Shown: in pieces, positions 43,561 to 51,845 of the stretch
Layout: every line of letters begins with the position of its first letter
How positions within the stretch are numbered: position 1 is the stretch's first letter
DNA from: Prado023 sp963747335
GTDB lineage: Bacteria > Actinomycetota > Actinomycetes > S36-B12 > CAIYMF01
DNA: 64,000 nt
Reading direction: 5' to 3'
Assembly: GCA_963747335.1 (NCBI GenBank)
Contig: CAVVEV010000008.1
Coordinates: 62,001-126,000, forward strand
Program-made: the position numbers and the translations under genes
The notes under the pieces: generated by a model
What the model was told of the DNA's origin: nothing
Seen by the model: only the letters and a program-made list of their open reading frames with translations
The model's database searches: none

Positions 43561-45240
43561 GTGAAGCCCCTGGACCCGCGTCTGCTGGCTCATGCGCACG
43601 CCACACGCGGGTTCCTGCTGGCGTCCGTGGTGATCGGGACCGTGCTGGCCGTCCTGCTCGTCGCCCAGGCCTTCCTGATCGCCTCGGCGGTCACTGCCGC
43701 ATTCCAGGACGGCGCCGGGCTCGGGGCTCCGGAGGTCCGGTCGGCCCTGATCGCCCTTGTCGCCATCGCGGTCGCCCGAGCGGGGCTGGCGTGGGCGTCT
43801 GAGGCGGTCGGGCACCGGGCGGCAGCCACCGCCACGTCGCAGCTGCGGATACAGGTCGTCGAGCGCGCGCTGCGCCTGGGACCGGCCTTCCTGGGCGGGC
43901 GGGGCGTGGGCGAGCTGACGAACCTCGTGACCCGCGGGGCCACCGCCCTGGACACCTACTTCGCCCGCTACCTGCCCCAGCTCGTCCTGGCCGTCGTGGT
44001 CCCGCTCATCGCAACCGCGGTCATCGTCACCCAGGACCCGCTGGCTGCGGTCATCATCGCGTTCACGGTTCCGATCATCCCGATGTTCATGGTGCTCATC
44101 GGTCGGTACACCGAGGCCCGGGTGGACCGGCAGTGGAACACGCTGGGGGTCCTGTCCGGGCACTTCCTCGACGTCGTGGCGGGGCTGCCCACGCTCAAGA
44201 TCTTCAACCGGGCCAAGGCCCAGGCCGCCACGATCCGCGCCGTGGGCGACCAGTACCGCCGCAGCACCATGGGGGTCCTGCGGATCTCGTTCACGTCGTC
44301 GCTGGTGCTCGAGCTGCTGGCCTCGCTGTCGGTGGCGATCATCGCCGTGGCGATCGGACTGCGCCTCGTCGAGGGGACCATGGAGCTCTCGACCGGGCTC
44401 GCTGTCCTGATCCTGGCCCCGGAGGTCTACCTCCCGCTGCGGCTGGTCGGCCAGCACTTCCACGCCGCCGCGGACGGTGTGGGGGCGGCCCAGCGGATGT
44501 TCGAGGTCCTCGAGGCGGAGGCTCCCCCGGCCGGGCGTGTGCAGGTGGACGCGGCCACGGCCGGCCTGCGCGTGCGCGACCTGGGCGTCACGTTCGGCGA
44601 CCGGGTCGCCGTGGGCGGTGCCTCGTTCGACATCCTCCCGGGTCGGGTGACCGCGATGGTCGGGCCGTCCGGGTGCGGCAAGTCGACGATCCTGTCGGTG
44701 CTGCTCGGCCTGGTCGGGCCTCCCACCGCCACCGTGACCGGAGTGGTCGAGGTGGTGGACATCGCCGGTGACGCAACGGCCCTGTCCGACCTCGACCTGG
44801 CTGGCTGGCGGGCGCAGATCGGGTGGGTGCCGCAGTCGCCGGCGATGCTCGGCGGGACCGTCGCCGACAACGTGCGCTTCGGCCGCGAGGGGTTCACGGA
44901 GGCCGACGTGGCTGACGCCCTTCGCTCCGCCGGCCTCGACCCGCAGGAGCTCCCGAACGGACTCGCGACGAGGATCACCGAGGGGGGCGCCGGTGTGTCG
45001 GTCGGCCAGGTCCGGCGCATCGGGGTCGCCCGGGCGCTGCTGGCCGACCCCGCGATCCTGCTGCTCGACGAGCCGACCGCTGCGCTGGACGGGACTCGCG
45101 AGGCCGAGGTCGGCGAGACCGTGGCCGAGCTGGCGGAACGCGGGCGGACCGTGGTGGTGGTCACCCATCGGCAGTCACTGGTCGACCTCGCCGATGACGT
45201 GGTCGTCCTGGCAGGGGCCGAGATGGTGGTGGCGACATGA
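43561..45240 (+). CDS. cydD: cytochrome bd assembly ABC transporter CydD
   Basis: Half of the CydDC exporter needed to assemble cytochrome bd, 559 residues: six membrane helices then an ATPase domain. FLIASAVTAAF, GELTNLVTRGATALDTYFARYLPQLV and VDRQWNTLGVLSGHFLDVVAGLPTLKIFNRA identify CydD. Walker A GPSGCGKST, Walker B ILLLDEPTAALD; the signature reads SVGQ instead of SGGQ, a deviation worth noting. GTG 43561 starts the gene; CAGAAT ends six bases before it, suggesting a separate, leaderless promoter after the ATPase gene. It overlaps cydC by four bases. Confidence 0.94.
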   Translation: MKPLDPRLLAHAHATRGFLLASVVIGTVLAVLLVAQAFLIASAVTAAFQDGAGLGAPEVRSALIALVAIAVARAGLAWASEAVGHRAAATATSQLRIQVVERALRLGPAFLGGRGVGELTNLVTRGATALDTYFARYLPQLVLAVVVPLIATAVIVTQDPLAAVIIAFTVPIIPMFMVLIGRYTEARVDRQWNTLGVLSGHFLDVVAGLPTLKIFNRAKAQAATIRAVGDQYRRSTMGVLRISFTSSLVLELLASLSVAIIAVAIGLRLVEGTMELSTGLAVLILAPEVYLPLRLVGQHFHAAADGVGAAQRMFEVLEAEAPPAGRVQVDAATAGLRVRDLGVTFGDRVAVGGASFDILPGRVTAMVGPSGCGKSTILSVLLGLVGPPTATVTGVVEVVDIAGDATALSDLDLAGWRAQIGWVPQSPAMLGGTVADNVRFGREGFTEADVADALRSAGLDPQELPNGLATRITEGGAGVSVGQVRRIGVARALLADPAILLLDEPTAALDGTREAEVGETVAELAERGRTVVVVTHRQSLVDLADDVVVLAGAEMVVAT

Positions 45241-47081
45241 CCACCACGCCCCTGCGCCGGCTGTGGCAGCTGGCCGACCCGGACCGTGCCCGGCTCGCGC
45301 TGGCAGCACTCCTGGCCACCCTGTCCCTGGGATGTGGGGTCGGACTGCTCGCGGTGTCGGCGTGGCTGATCTCGCGGGCATCCGAACAGCCACCGATCTT
45401 GTTCCTGCAGGTCGCCATCGTCTCGGTGCGGGCGTTCGGCATCTTCCGCGGGGTGTTCCGCTACGCCGAACGGCTCGTGGGCCACGACGCGGCGTTCCGC
45501 AGCCTGACCCGGATCCGGGTGGGCGTCTACGAGCGGCTCGAGCGACTGTCCCCGGCGGGCCTCGGTTCCTACCGACAGGGTGACCTCATGGCCCGGCTGG
45601 TCGGTGACGTCGACTCCTCCGTGGACCTCATCGTGCGCGTGGTGCTCCCGGTCGCCTCCGGGCTCCTGGCTGGTGGGCTTGCGGTGGCGATCGGGGCGGC
45701 GATCCTGCCGGCCGCAGGCCTGGCGCTCCTGGCGATGGTGCTGGTCGTGGGGGTGCTCTCCCCGTGGCTGACGGGGCGGATCGGCGCCAGGGCGGAGCAC
45801 TCGCGTGCCGAGGCCGAGGGCCGGCTGACCGCTCAGGTGGTCACGAGCCTCTCGGCGGCCCCCGAGCTGCTCGCCTACGGCGCGGTCGACGCCGCGGTGG
45901 CAGGCATCGCCCGCGCAGACGCGGAGCTGACCGCCCTCGACCGGCGGTCGGCGAGCGCGTCCGGGCTCGGCGGGGCGCTGAGCGCACTTGCGACCGGCCT
46001 GACTGTGGTGGCCTGCATCGCCCTGGGCGTCACGGCAGTCGACGACGGCCAGGTCGAGGGCGTCTGGCTGGCCACGCTCGTCCTGATGCCCCTGGCGATC
46101 GCCGACGTCCTGTCCGGGATGCCGGCCGCCGCACTCGCCCGTGCCCGGGTTGCCGGGGCCGCGCAGCGGATCTTCGACGTGATCGACACCCCCGACCCAG
46201 TCCCAGCCGGCGCGGGGCAATCCGGCGCACGACCCACCACGACGGCCCCTCGACCACAGCCGGGCTCCGCGACCGGCGACGCCGCACCCGGCGAGCCGCC
46301 CACCGATGCCGCCCCAGCGGATTCCGCCCTGGCCCTCACCGGGGTCTCCGCCCGCTACCCACGCGCCGAGGCCGACGCCGTCGTCGGGGTCGATCTGGAC
46401 CTGCCCCCCGGGCAGCGGATCGCCCTGGTCGGCCCGAGCGGGTCGGGCAAGTCCACGGTCGCCGCTGTCCTGCTGCGCCTGCTCGACCACCGCAGCGGCA
46501 CCTACCAGTTGGCCGGCCGGGACGTCCGCGACCTCGGCGAGGACGGGGTCCGCGAGACGATCGCCGCTGTCGACCAGCAGGCCCACCTGTTCGACACCAC
46601 CATCGAGGAGAATCTGCGCCTGGCGAACCGTGAGGCGAGCACCGAGCAGATGCGTGCCGCCGTCGAGGGCGCCCAGCTCGACGGCTGGATCGAGAGCCTG
46701 CCGGCGGGACTGGCCACGCGGGTGGGAGCCCACGGGTCGGCCGTGTCCGGCGGGCAGGCACAGCGGATCGCCCTGGCCCGGGTGCTTCTGGCCGACCGGC
46801 CCATCGTGGTCCTCGACGAGCCCGGCGAGCACCTGGACCCGGACATGGCCGACCAGGTCACGGCCGCCGCCCTGGGCTCCACGGCGGGGCGATCCGTGGT
46901 CCTGATCACCCACCGGATGGCCCACACTGAGGACTGTGACGAGGTCCTCGTGCTGAGCCAGGGGAGCGTGGTCCAACGGGGCGCACCGCGTGACCTGCGG
47001 GCCGCCGAGGGGTGGTACGCCGAGGCAGCCGCCCGCGAGGAGGGCGCCCCCGTGCCCCAGAAGGAGCCCAGCGATGGCTGA
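45237..47081 (+). CDS. cydC: cytochrome bd assembly ABC transporter CydC
   Basis: Second half of CydDC, 614 residues. LLAVSAWLISRASEQPPILFLQVAIVSVRAFGI is the CydC first-helix region; GVFRYAERLVGHDAAFR and a YRQGDLMARLVGDVD loop follow. A proline/alanine-rich linker of about 50 residues joins membrane and ATPase domains. Walker A GPSGSGKST, signature VSGGQAQRIALARVLL, Walker B IVVLDEPGEHLDP. Its ATG overlaps the cydD stop and its end overlaps devS by eight bases, so all three genes are translated from one message. Confidence 0.94.
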   Translation: MTTTPLRRLWQLADPDRARLALAALLATLSLGCGVGLLAVSAWLISRASEQPPILFLQVAIVSVRAFGIFRGVFRYAERLVGHDAAFRSLTRIRVGVYERLERLSPAGLGSYRQGDLMARLVGDVDSSVDLIVRVVLPVASGLLAGGLAVAIGAAILPAAGLALLAMVLVVGVLSPWLTGRIGARAEHSRAEAEGRLTAQVVTSLSAAPELLAYGAVDAAVAGIARADAELTALDRRSASASGLGGALSALATGLTVVACIALGVTAVDDGQVEGVWLATLVLMPLAIADVLSGMPAAALARARVAGAAQRIFDVIDTPDPVPAGAGQSGARPTTTAPRPQPGSATGDAAPGEPPTDAAPADSALALTGVSARYPRAEADAVVGVDLDLPPGQRIALVGPSGSGKSTVAAVLLRLLDHRSGTYQLAGRDVRDLGEDGVRETIAAVDQQAHLFDTTIEENLRLANREASTEQMRAAVEGAQLDGWIESLPAGLATRVGAHGSAVSGGQAQRIALARVLLADRPIVVLDEPGEHLDPDMADQVTAAALGSTAGRSVVLITHRMAHTEDCDEVLVLSQGSVVQRGAPRDLRAAEGWYAEAAAREEGAPVPQKEPSDG

Positions 47082-48747
47082 TCCGCACGAGCGCGGACTC
47101 TTCAGCGCGGTCGTGGCCGTGGCTGCTGGGCTGGAGCTGGGGGCCACCCTGCGCCGGATCGTGCAGTCGGCCGTGGACCTCGTCGACGCCACCTATGGTG
47201 CGCTCGGCGTGCTCGGCCCGGACGGGCAGCTCACGGAGTTCGTCCACGTCGGGATCGACCAGGCCGCCCAGGCCGCGATCGGCGACCTGCCCCGTGGGCG
47301 CGGGATCCTCGGGCTGGTCGTGAACCACCCGGTGCCGATCCGCCTCGACGACATGTCCAGCCATCCGTCGGCGGTCGGGTTCCCCCCAGGGCATCCGGTG
47401 ATGAAGTCGTTCCTGGGCGTCCCGGTGAAGGTGCGCGGGCAGGTGTTCGGCAACCTCTACCTGACCGACAAGCGCGGTGCCGAGGGGTTCAGCACCGCCG
47501 ACGAGCGGATCGTGACCGCGCTGGCCGCCGCCGCCGGTGTGGCCATCGACAACGCGCGGCTGTACGAGCGTTCCGTGATGCGCGAGCGCTGGCAGGCGGC
47601 GGTCGCCCAGATGCACGGTGCGGTCCTGGAGGGCGCCGACGCCGGCGAGGTCCTGCAGATCGGCACGACGCGGGCCGCCGAGCTCGTGCATGCCCGCGCC
47701 GGAATCGTGGCACTGCCCTCACCGGCCGGGGTCCTCCGGGTGGAGATCGTGATCAGCGACCTGGAGCCCGGTGCCCGAGCGTCGCGGTGGCGCGTGGGCG
47801 CGGCGGCGGTGCCCACCGACGACACCGCCCTGGCTCGCTGGAGGGGTGCGGCGGTGGACCCGAACGGGCCGATTGCACGGTGCTACGCGACGGGTGAGAC
47901 GGCCGAGGGCGTCGAGCGCCTCGTTGGGCCCGCCGAGGCCAGCGCTGGCCAGGAGCCCGACGAGATCCCGGTCCTCGCGCTGCCCCTGCGCACCCCCGAC
48001 GATGTCCTCGGCGTCCTGGCCCTGGTCCCGCGACCCGGATCCACGCTCACGCCCGAGCAGCGCGAGCTCGCCACGAACAGCGCCGGGCAGGCCGCTTTGG
48101 CGCTCATGCTGGCCCGGGGCCGGCGCGAGAAGGAGCGGATCGTCCTGCTGGAGGAGCGCGACCGGATCGCCCGGGACCTGCACGACCTGGTGATCCAGCG
48201 GCTGTTCGCCACCGGGATCTCATTGTCGGGGGCCGCGCGTGTCGCCGATACTCCCCAGCCCGTGGTGGACCGGCTGGAGTCGGCGGTCGACGCGCTGGAC
48301 ACCACCGTCAAGGAGATCCGGGCGACCATCTTCGAGCTGCACCAACCCGTGGGGCACGCGGTCGGCGGGGTCCGGGGTCGCATCCTCGAGGAGGCTGCGG
48401 CGGGGGCCGTCGTGCTCGGGCACGCACCCTCCACGCGCTTCACCGGACCCGTGGACGCCATGGTCGACGACTCGCTGGCCGGTGATCTGCTCGGGGCACT
48501 TCGCGAGGCGCTGGCAAACGTTGCCAAGCACGCGGAGGCCGAACGCGTGGAGGTGCTGGTGGCGGTCGAGAACGATGCGGTCCTGCTGCAGGTGACCGAC
48601 GACGGCGTCGGCGTCCCCGAGGAGCTGGGTCGTCGTTCCGGGCTGCTCAACCTGGCCGAGCGGGCAGCCCGCTACGGCGGTTCGTGCACCATCACACGCC
48701 GCGCGGTCGGCGGATCGGTGCTCAGCTGGCGGGTCCCCCTGGACTGA
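47074..48747 (+). CDS. devS: DevS/DosS-like GAF-GAF sensor histidine kinase
   Basis: Soluble kinase of 557 residues: GAF-A (about 20-165), GAF-B (about 185-345), a HisKA_3 domain with phospho-acceptor His370 in RDLHDLVIQRLFATGISL, and an HATPase domain (REALANVAKHAEAERV, DDGVGVP). The GAF-A segment GFPPGHPVMKSFLGVPVKVRG matches the part of DosS that carries the haem-binding histidine, so His107 is the candidate ligand for sensing O2, NO or CO. NLYLTDKR is also DosS-like. The partner is very likely the DevR at 21.9 kb. It overlaps cydC by eight bases, a direct link between oxygen sensing and cytochrome bd assembly. Confidence 0.88.
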   Translation: MADPHERGLFSAVVAVAAGLELGATLRRIVQSAVDLVDATYGALGVLGPDGQLTEFVHVGIDQAAQAAIGDLPRGRGILGLVVNHPVPIRLDDMSSHPSAVGFPPGHPVMKSFLGVPVKVRGQVFGNLYLTDKRGAEGFSTADERIVTALAAAAGVAIDNARLYERSVMRERWQAAVAQMHGAVLEGADAGEVLQIGTTRAAELVHARAGIVALPSPAGVLRVEIVISDLEPGARASRWRVGAAAVPTDDTALARWRGAAVDPNGPIARCYATGETAEGVERLVGPAEASAGQEPDEIPVLALPLRTPDDVLGVLALVPRPGSTLTPEQRELATNSAGQAALALMLARGRREKERIVLLEERDRIARDLHDLVIQRLFATGISLSGAARVADTPQPVVDRLESAVDALDTTVKEIRATIFELHQPVGHAVGGVRGRILEEAAAGAVVLGHAPSTRFTGPVDAMVDDSLAGDLLGALREALANVAKHAEAERVEVLVAVENDAVLLQVTDDGVGVPEELGRRSGLLNLAERAARYGGSCTITRRAVGGSVLSWRVPLD

Positions 48748-48784
48748 GCACTGGCGGGTCCCGCTCGATCCGATCGGCGGCCGT

Positions 48785-49393
48785 TCAGCGGCGCGGACGC
48801 GGGGCGGCGAGCCGGACCAGGTTGTCGACCAGGAGGTCCGCGTCCCGATGGAACCGCGCGTGGTCGGAATCCACGAGCAACTGGAAGATCAGGCCGATCA
48901 GCCCCGGCGTCCACATCCGGGTCATCTCGGACAACGCGAGGTCATACTCCTCGGCCGCCTGGTCGCAGATCTCCTCGAGCCGGGCGGGGATAAGCGCCGA
49001 CATCCTCGGCCAGTCGGCGGGCAGGCGGGATGAGCCGTCGCCCGGGGCGTGTCGGGCGGCGGTGAGCACCTCGAAGCGGACGAGTTCGAGGATCGCGGGT
49101 TCGGCCAGGAAGTCCGTGGCATACCAGTGCACGACACGACGCAGCTCGATCTCCAGGCCCTCGGACCCCGTGGCGAACTGCTCCCGGCCGGCACGGGCCA
49201 GGACCCTCCCCGTGAGGGCACTCACCAGATCCGCGCGGCTGGGGAAGATGTACTGCAACGTGCTCAGGCGAACACCGGCCTCGGTCGCGACGTCGCGCAG
49301 GGTCAGCTCGTCGAGACCCTCCCTGACCAGGACCTCGACCGCAGCATCCAGCAACTGCTCCCGCCGCTGGGCCGCGCGGACATATCCGGGCAT
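48785..49393 (-). CDS. TetR-family transcriptional regulator
   Basis: Repressor-type regulator of 202 residues. The N-terminal helix-turn-helix runs from RREQLLDAAVEVLVREGLDE through LTLRDVATEAGVRLSTLQYIFPSRADL, close to the TetR consensus. The rest is a helical ligand domain without recognisable ligand. ATG 49393 follows AGGAGG, which excludes the longer upstream frame. It points towards devS (37-base gap, tail to tail) and is divergent from the surface protein gene at 49623, a possible target. Confidence 0.9.
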   Translation of the reverse strand: MPGYVRAAQRREQLLDAAVEVLVREGLDELTLRDVATEAGVRLSTLQYIFPSRADLVSALTGRVLARAGREQFATGSEGLEIELRRVVHWYATDFLAEPAILELVRFEVLTAARHAPGDGSSRLPADWPRMSALIPARLEEICDQAAEEYDLALSEMTRMWTPGLIGLIFQLLVDSDHARFHRDADLLVDNLVRLAAPRPRR

Positions 49394-49622
49394 GGGGACC
49401 TCCTGAGGTCTGGGGGATCGCGCCAGGGCCACCGGGGGACCCGCAACGAGCCGACTAGTACACCGGACCGAGGTTACCCGGACGACGCATTCGCGCGGAG
49501 CCCGCAAAGGCCGAAGGGGCGGCATGTTTGGCGATTCGAGGGATGGGTAGAACTGCGTCACGCGACCATGGTCGGCAGACCGTGATCACCTGAATGTACC
49601 CCCCAAAGAGTCGGAGACCGAT

Positions 49623-50687
49623 ATGACCTCCCCCCGCACCACCGCTACGAGTCCCCCGCGCCACGGCCGCCGCATCCTCGCCGCGAGCCTGGCCCTCGGC
49701 CTGACCACGATGGCCGCCGCCCCCGCCGCCATGGCGGCTGACCAGAGCATGGAGCCCAACCCGATCGGCTTCACCAGCATGAACTGGGTGGACGACTCGG
49801 TCAACATCTACCGGCTCACCAACAGTTCCACCCAGAACGTGTCTGGCGCTGTGACAATGGCTGGCAGCGACTGGAGCAAGGACGTGGATGTTCCTGCGAA
49901 GGGGGCACTCTTCTTCGCGGTCCCCGGCGTTCGGACGGCCGGCCAAACCCTGACCTTCCAGATGCCCGGCTTCAAGAAGCCGCAGGCCGCCAACCCCTGG
50001 TTGGCCACCGGCCACGTGGCGATCGTCGTGACTGCTGCCCAGCCCCTCACCGGCATCCCGAACGACTTCAAGGTCACAGCGACGTCCTCCATCGAGACCA
50101 TCGTGTGGACCTGGGACGGTGCGACATTCTCCGCTGTCGAGACGCAGGTGGGTGACCAGAAGGATCACGTCTTCGAGGCGGGCAAGCTCGATGTGCCCCT
50201 TTCCGAGAGCTACACCATCACCACCTCGGACCTCCCAACCGGCGTGACCGTAGCGAAGGCGAAGGACCCGAGCTTGTTTGCGTCCTTCGACATGACCAAG
50301 AAGGACGACCCCACGTACGTCGATGCCTTCGGTCAGGCCTGGTGGGGCAAGGAAGGCAAGTACGACGAGAACAGCGTGACAGTGACGGGCTTCACGCCCG
50401 AGACCGAGGGAAAGCCCGAGGAGAAGCCCGAGGAGAAGCCCGAGGGCGAGCAGACCGAAGGCGAGCAGACCGAGGGCGAGGGCGAGCAGACCGAAGGCGA
50501 GCAGCCCGAGGGCCTGCCCTCCACCGACAAGACCGAGGAGACCGACGAGGTCGAGGCCGTCGTCGAGTCTGAGGAGACCGAGGAGCTGGCCAAGACCGGT
50601 GGCTCCCTGACTGCCGCCCTCCTGGGCGCCGGACTGCTCGCCGGTGGCGCCGGGCTGATCACCGCCAAGCGCCGCGCTGAGGCCTGA
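49623..50687 (+). CDS. sortase-anchored (LAxTG) surface protein with acidic repeats
   Basis: Cell-wall protein of 354 residues. Signal peptide to about residue 39 (cleavage near AMAAD). A beta-rich body of unknown fold (about 40-260) with IGFTSMNWVDDSVNIYRLTNSS follows. Then a low-complexity stalk of EEKPE and GEQTE repeats (50402-50515), and a sorting signal: LAKTG, a hydrophobic helix (AALLGAGLLAGGAGLI) and a basic end KRRAEA. LAxTG is the class E sortase motif of high-GC actinobacteria. No sortase gene lies in the window. A GGAG precedes the ATG. Codon usage in the body seems somewhat less GC-biased than in its neighbours. Confidence 0.85.
   Translation: MTSPRTTATSPPRHGRRILAASLALGLTTMAAAPAAMAADQSMEPNPIGFTSMNWVDDSVNIYRLTNSSTQNVSGAVTMAGSDWSKDVDVPAKGALFFAVPGVRTAGQTLTFQMPGFKKPQAANPWLATGHVAIVVTAAQPLTGIPNDFKVTATSSIETIVWTWDGATFSAVETQVGDQKDHVFEAGKLDVPLSESYTITTSDLPTGVTVAKAKDPSLFASFDMTKKDDPTYVDAFGQAWWGKEGKYDENSVTVTGFTPETEGKPEEKPEEKPEGEQTEGEQTEGEGEQTEGEQPEGLPSTDKTEETDEVEAVVESEETEELAKTGGSLTAALLGAGLLAGGAGLITAKRRAEA
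50402..50515 (+). repeat. GAG-rich codon repeats in the surface protein stalk
   Basis: Tandem units coding EEKPE (two to three copies) and then GEQTE (four to five copies, slightly varied) form the wall-spanning stalk of the surface protein. Units are multiples of three bases, so length changes would keep the frame. Confidence 0.8.
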
Positions 50688-50719
50688 TCCGAGGTCCCAC
50701 CAGGACGCACAACGCCTGA

Positions 50720-50751
50720 GGCCCCGGCCCCTTCACAGGGGAGCCGGGGCC
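50720..50751. terminator. hairpin between surface protein gene and cydB
   Basis: GGCCCCGGC (50720-50728) pairs with GCCGGGGCC (50743-50751); inside, CCCT and AGGG add further pairs. It lies between two convergent genes and probably ends both transcripts. Confidence 0.7.
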
Positions 50752-50782
50752 ACAGGCTTCTGTCAGCCCTCCGACCGGAGGA

Positions 50783-51826
50783 TCAGGCGGGGACCTCGTC
50801 GAGCACGCCCTTCTCCGGGTCCACGATGTCGTCCGCGGAGACGCGCTTGCGGAACACCCAGTAGGTCCAGGACTGGTAGGCCAGGACAATCGGCACGAAG
50901 ACCACCGCGACCCAGGTCATGATCGTCAGGGTGTAGTCGGTGGACGAGGCGTTCGTGGTCGTCAGGCTCGGACCAGCCGGGTCGATGTTCGGCATGACGT
51001 ACGGGAAGAGCATCCCGAAGAGCGCGACGACGGCCAGGCCGATCGTCACGGCGCTGAAGACGAACGCCCAACCCTCCGAGCGCTTGACGTGCATGAGCAG
51101 GGCGACCACCCAGCTCACAGCCGCGAGCAGGACCGGGATCCACGTCCAGGCCTTGTCGGAGTAGGCCAGTTGCGCCCAGATCAGGAAGGCCACCGCGAAC
51201 ACCGCCGCGACCGCGCCGGTCCGGATGCCGACCTGGCTGGGCCCGGTCGCGGATCGTCCCGGTGGTCTTCAGGCTCAGGAACACCGCGCCGTGGGTCAGG
51301 AAGATCGCCACGAACGTGAGCCCACCGAGCAGGGCGAACGGGTTGAGCAGGTTGAAGAACCCGCCGTCGTACTCGATGTTGCCGTTGCAGCTCCTTGAGG
51401 GGAACGCCCCGGACGATGTTGGCGAAGGCCACGCCCCACAGCAGCGCGGGGATCGCCGAGCCGATGACGATGGCGGCGTCCCAGCGGGCCCGCCAGGAGC
51501 CGTCGGAGCGCTTGCTGCGGTACTCGAAGGCCACGCCGCGCAGGATCAGCGCCCACGAGGATCAGGAACAGCGGCAGGTAGAAGCCGCTGAACAGGGTGG
51601 CGTACCACTCGGGGAAGGCGGCGAAGGTCGCGCCACCGGCCACGAGCACCCACACCTCGTTGCCGTCCCAGACCGGGCCGAGGGTGGTGATCATCGCGCG
51701 CCGCTCGGCCTCGTTCTTGCCGATCACCGGCAGCAGCATGCCCACGCCGAAGTCGAAGCCCTCGAGGACGAAGTACCCGATCCACAGGACCGCGATCAGG
51801 ATGAACCAGACGGTTGTCAGTTCCAT
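50783..51826 (-). CDS. cydB: cytochrome bd oxidase subunit II CydB, three frame breaks
   Basis: About 347 residues, the second subunit of the quinol oxidase. The start MELTTVWFILIAVLWIGYFVLEGFDFGVGML and GPVWDGNEVWVLVAGGATFAAFPEWYA are classic CydB. Frame breaks occur near 51552 (GTGGGCG where GTGGCG restores LILVALILRGVAFEYR), near 51388 (after KEL, restoring NGNIEYDGGFFNLLNPFALLGG) and at 51240-51244 (a run of CCC where CC restores RASQVGIRTGAV). Each is repaired by removing one base. Every domain is present, so error is likelier than decay. It follows cydA by 19 bases. Confidence 0.87.
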
Positions 51827-51845
51827 GTCAGTTCCTCTCAGGTCC

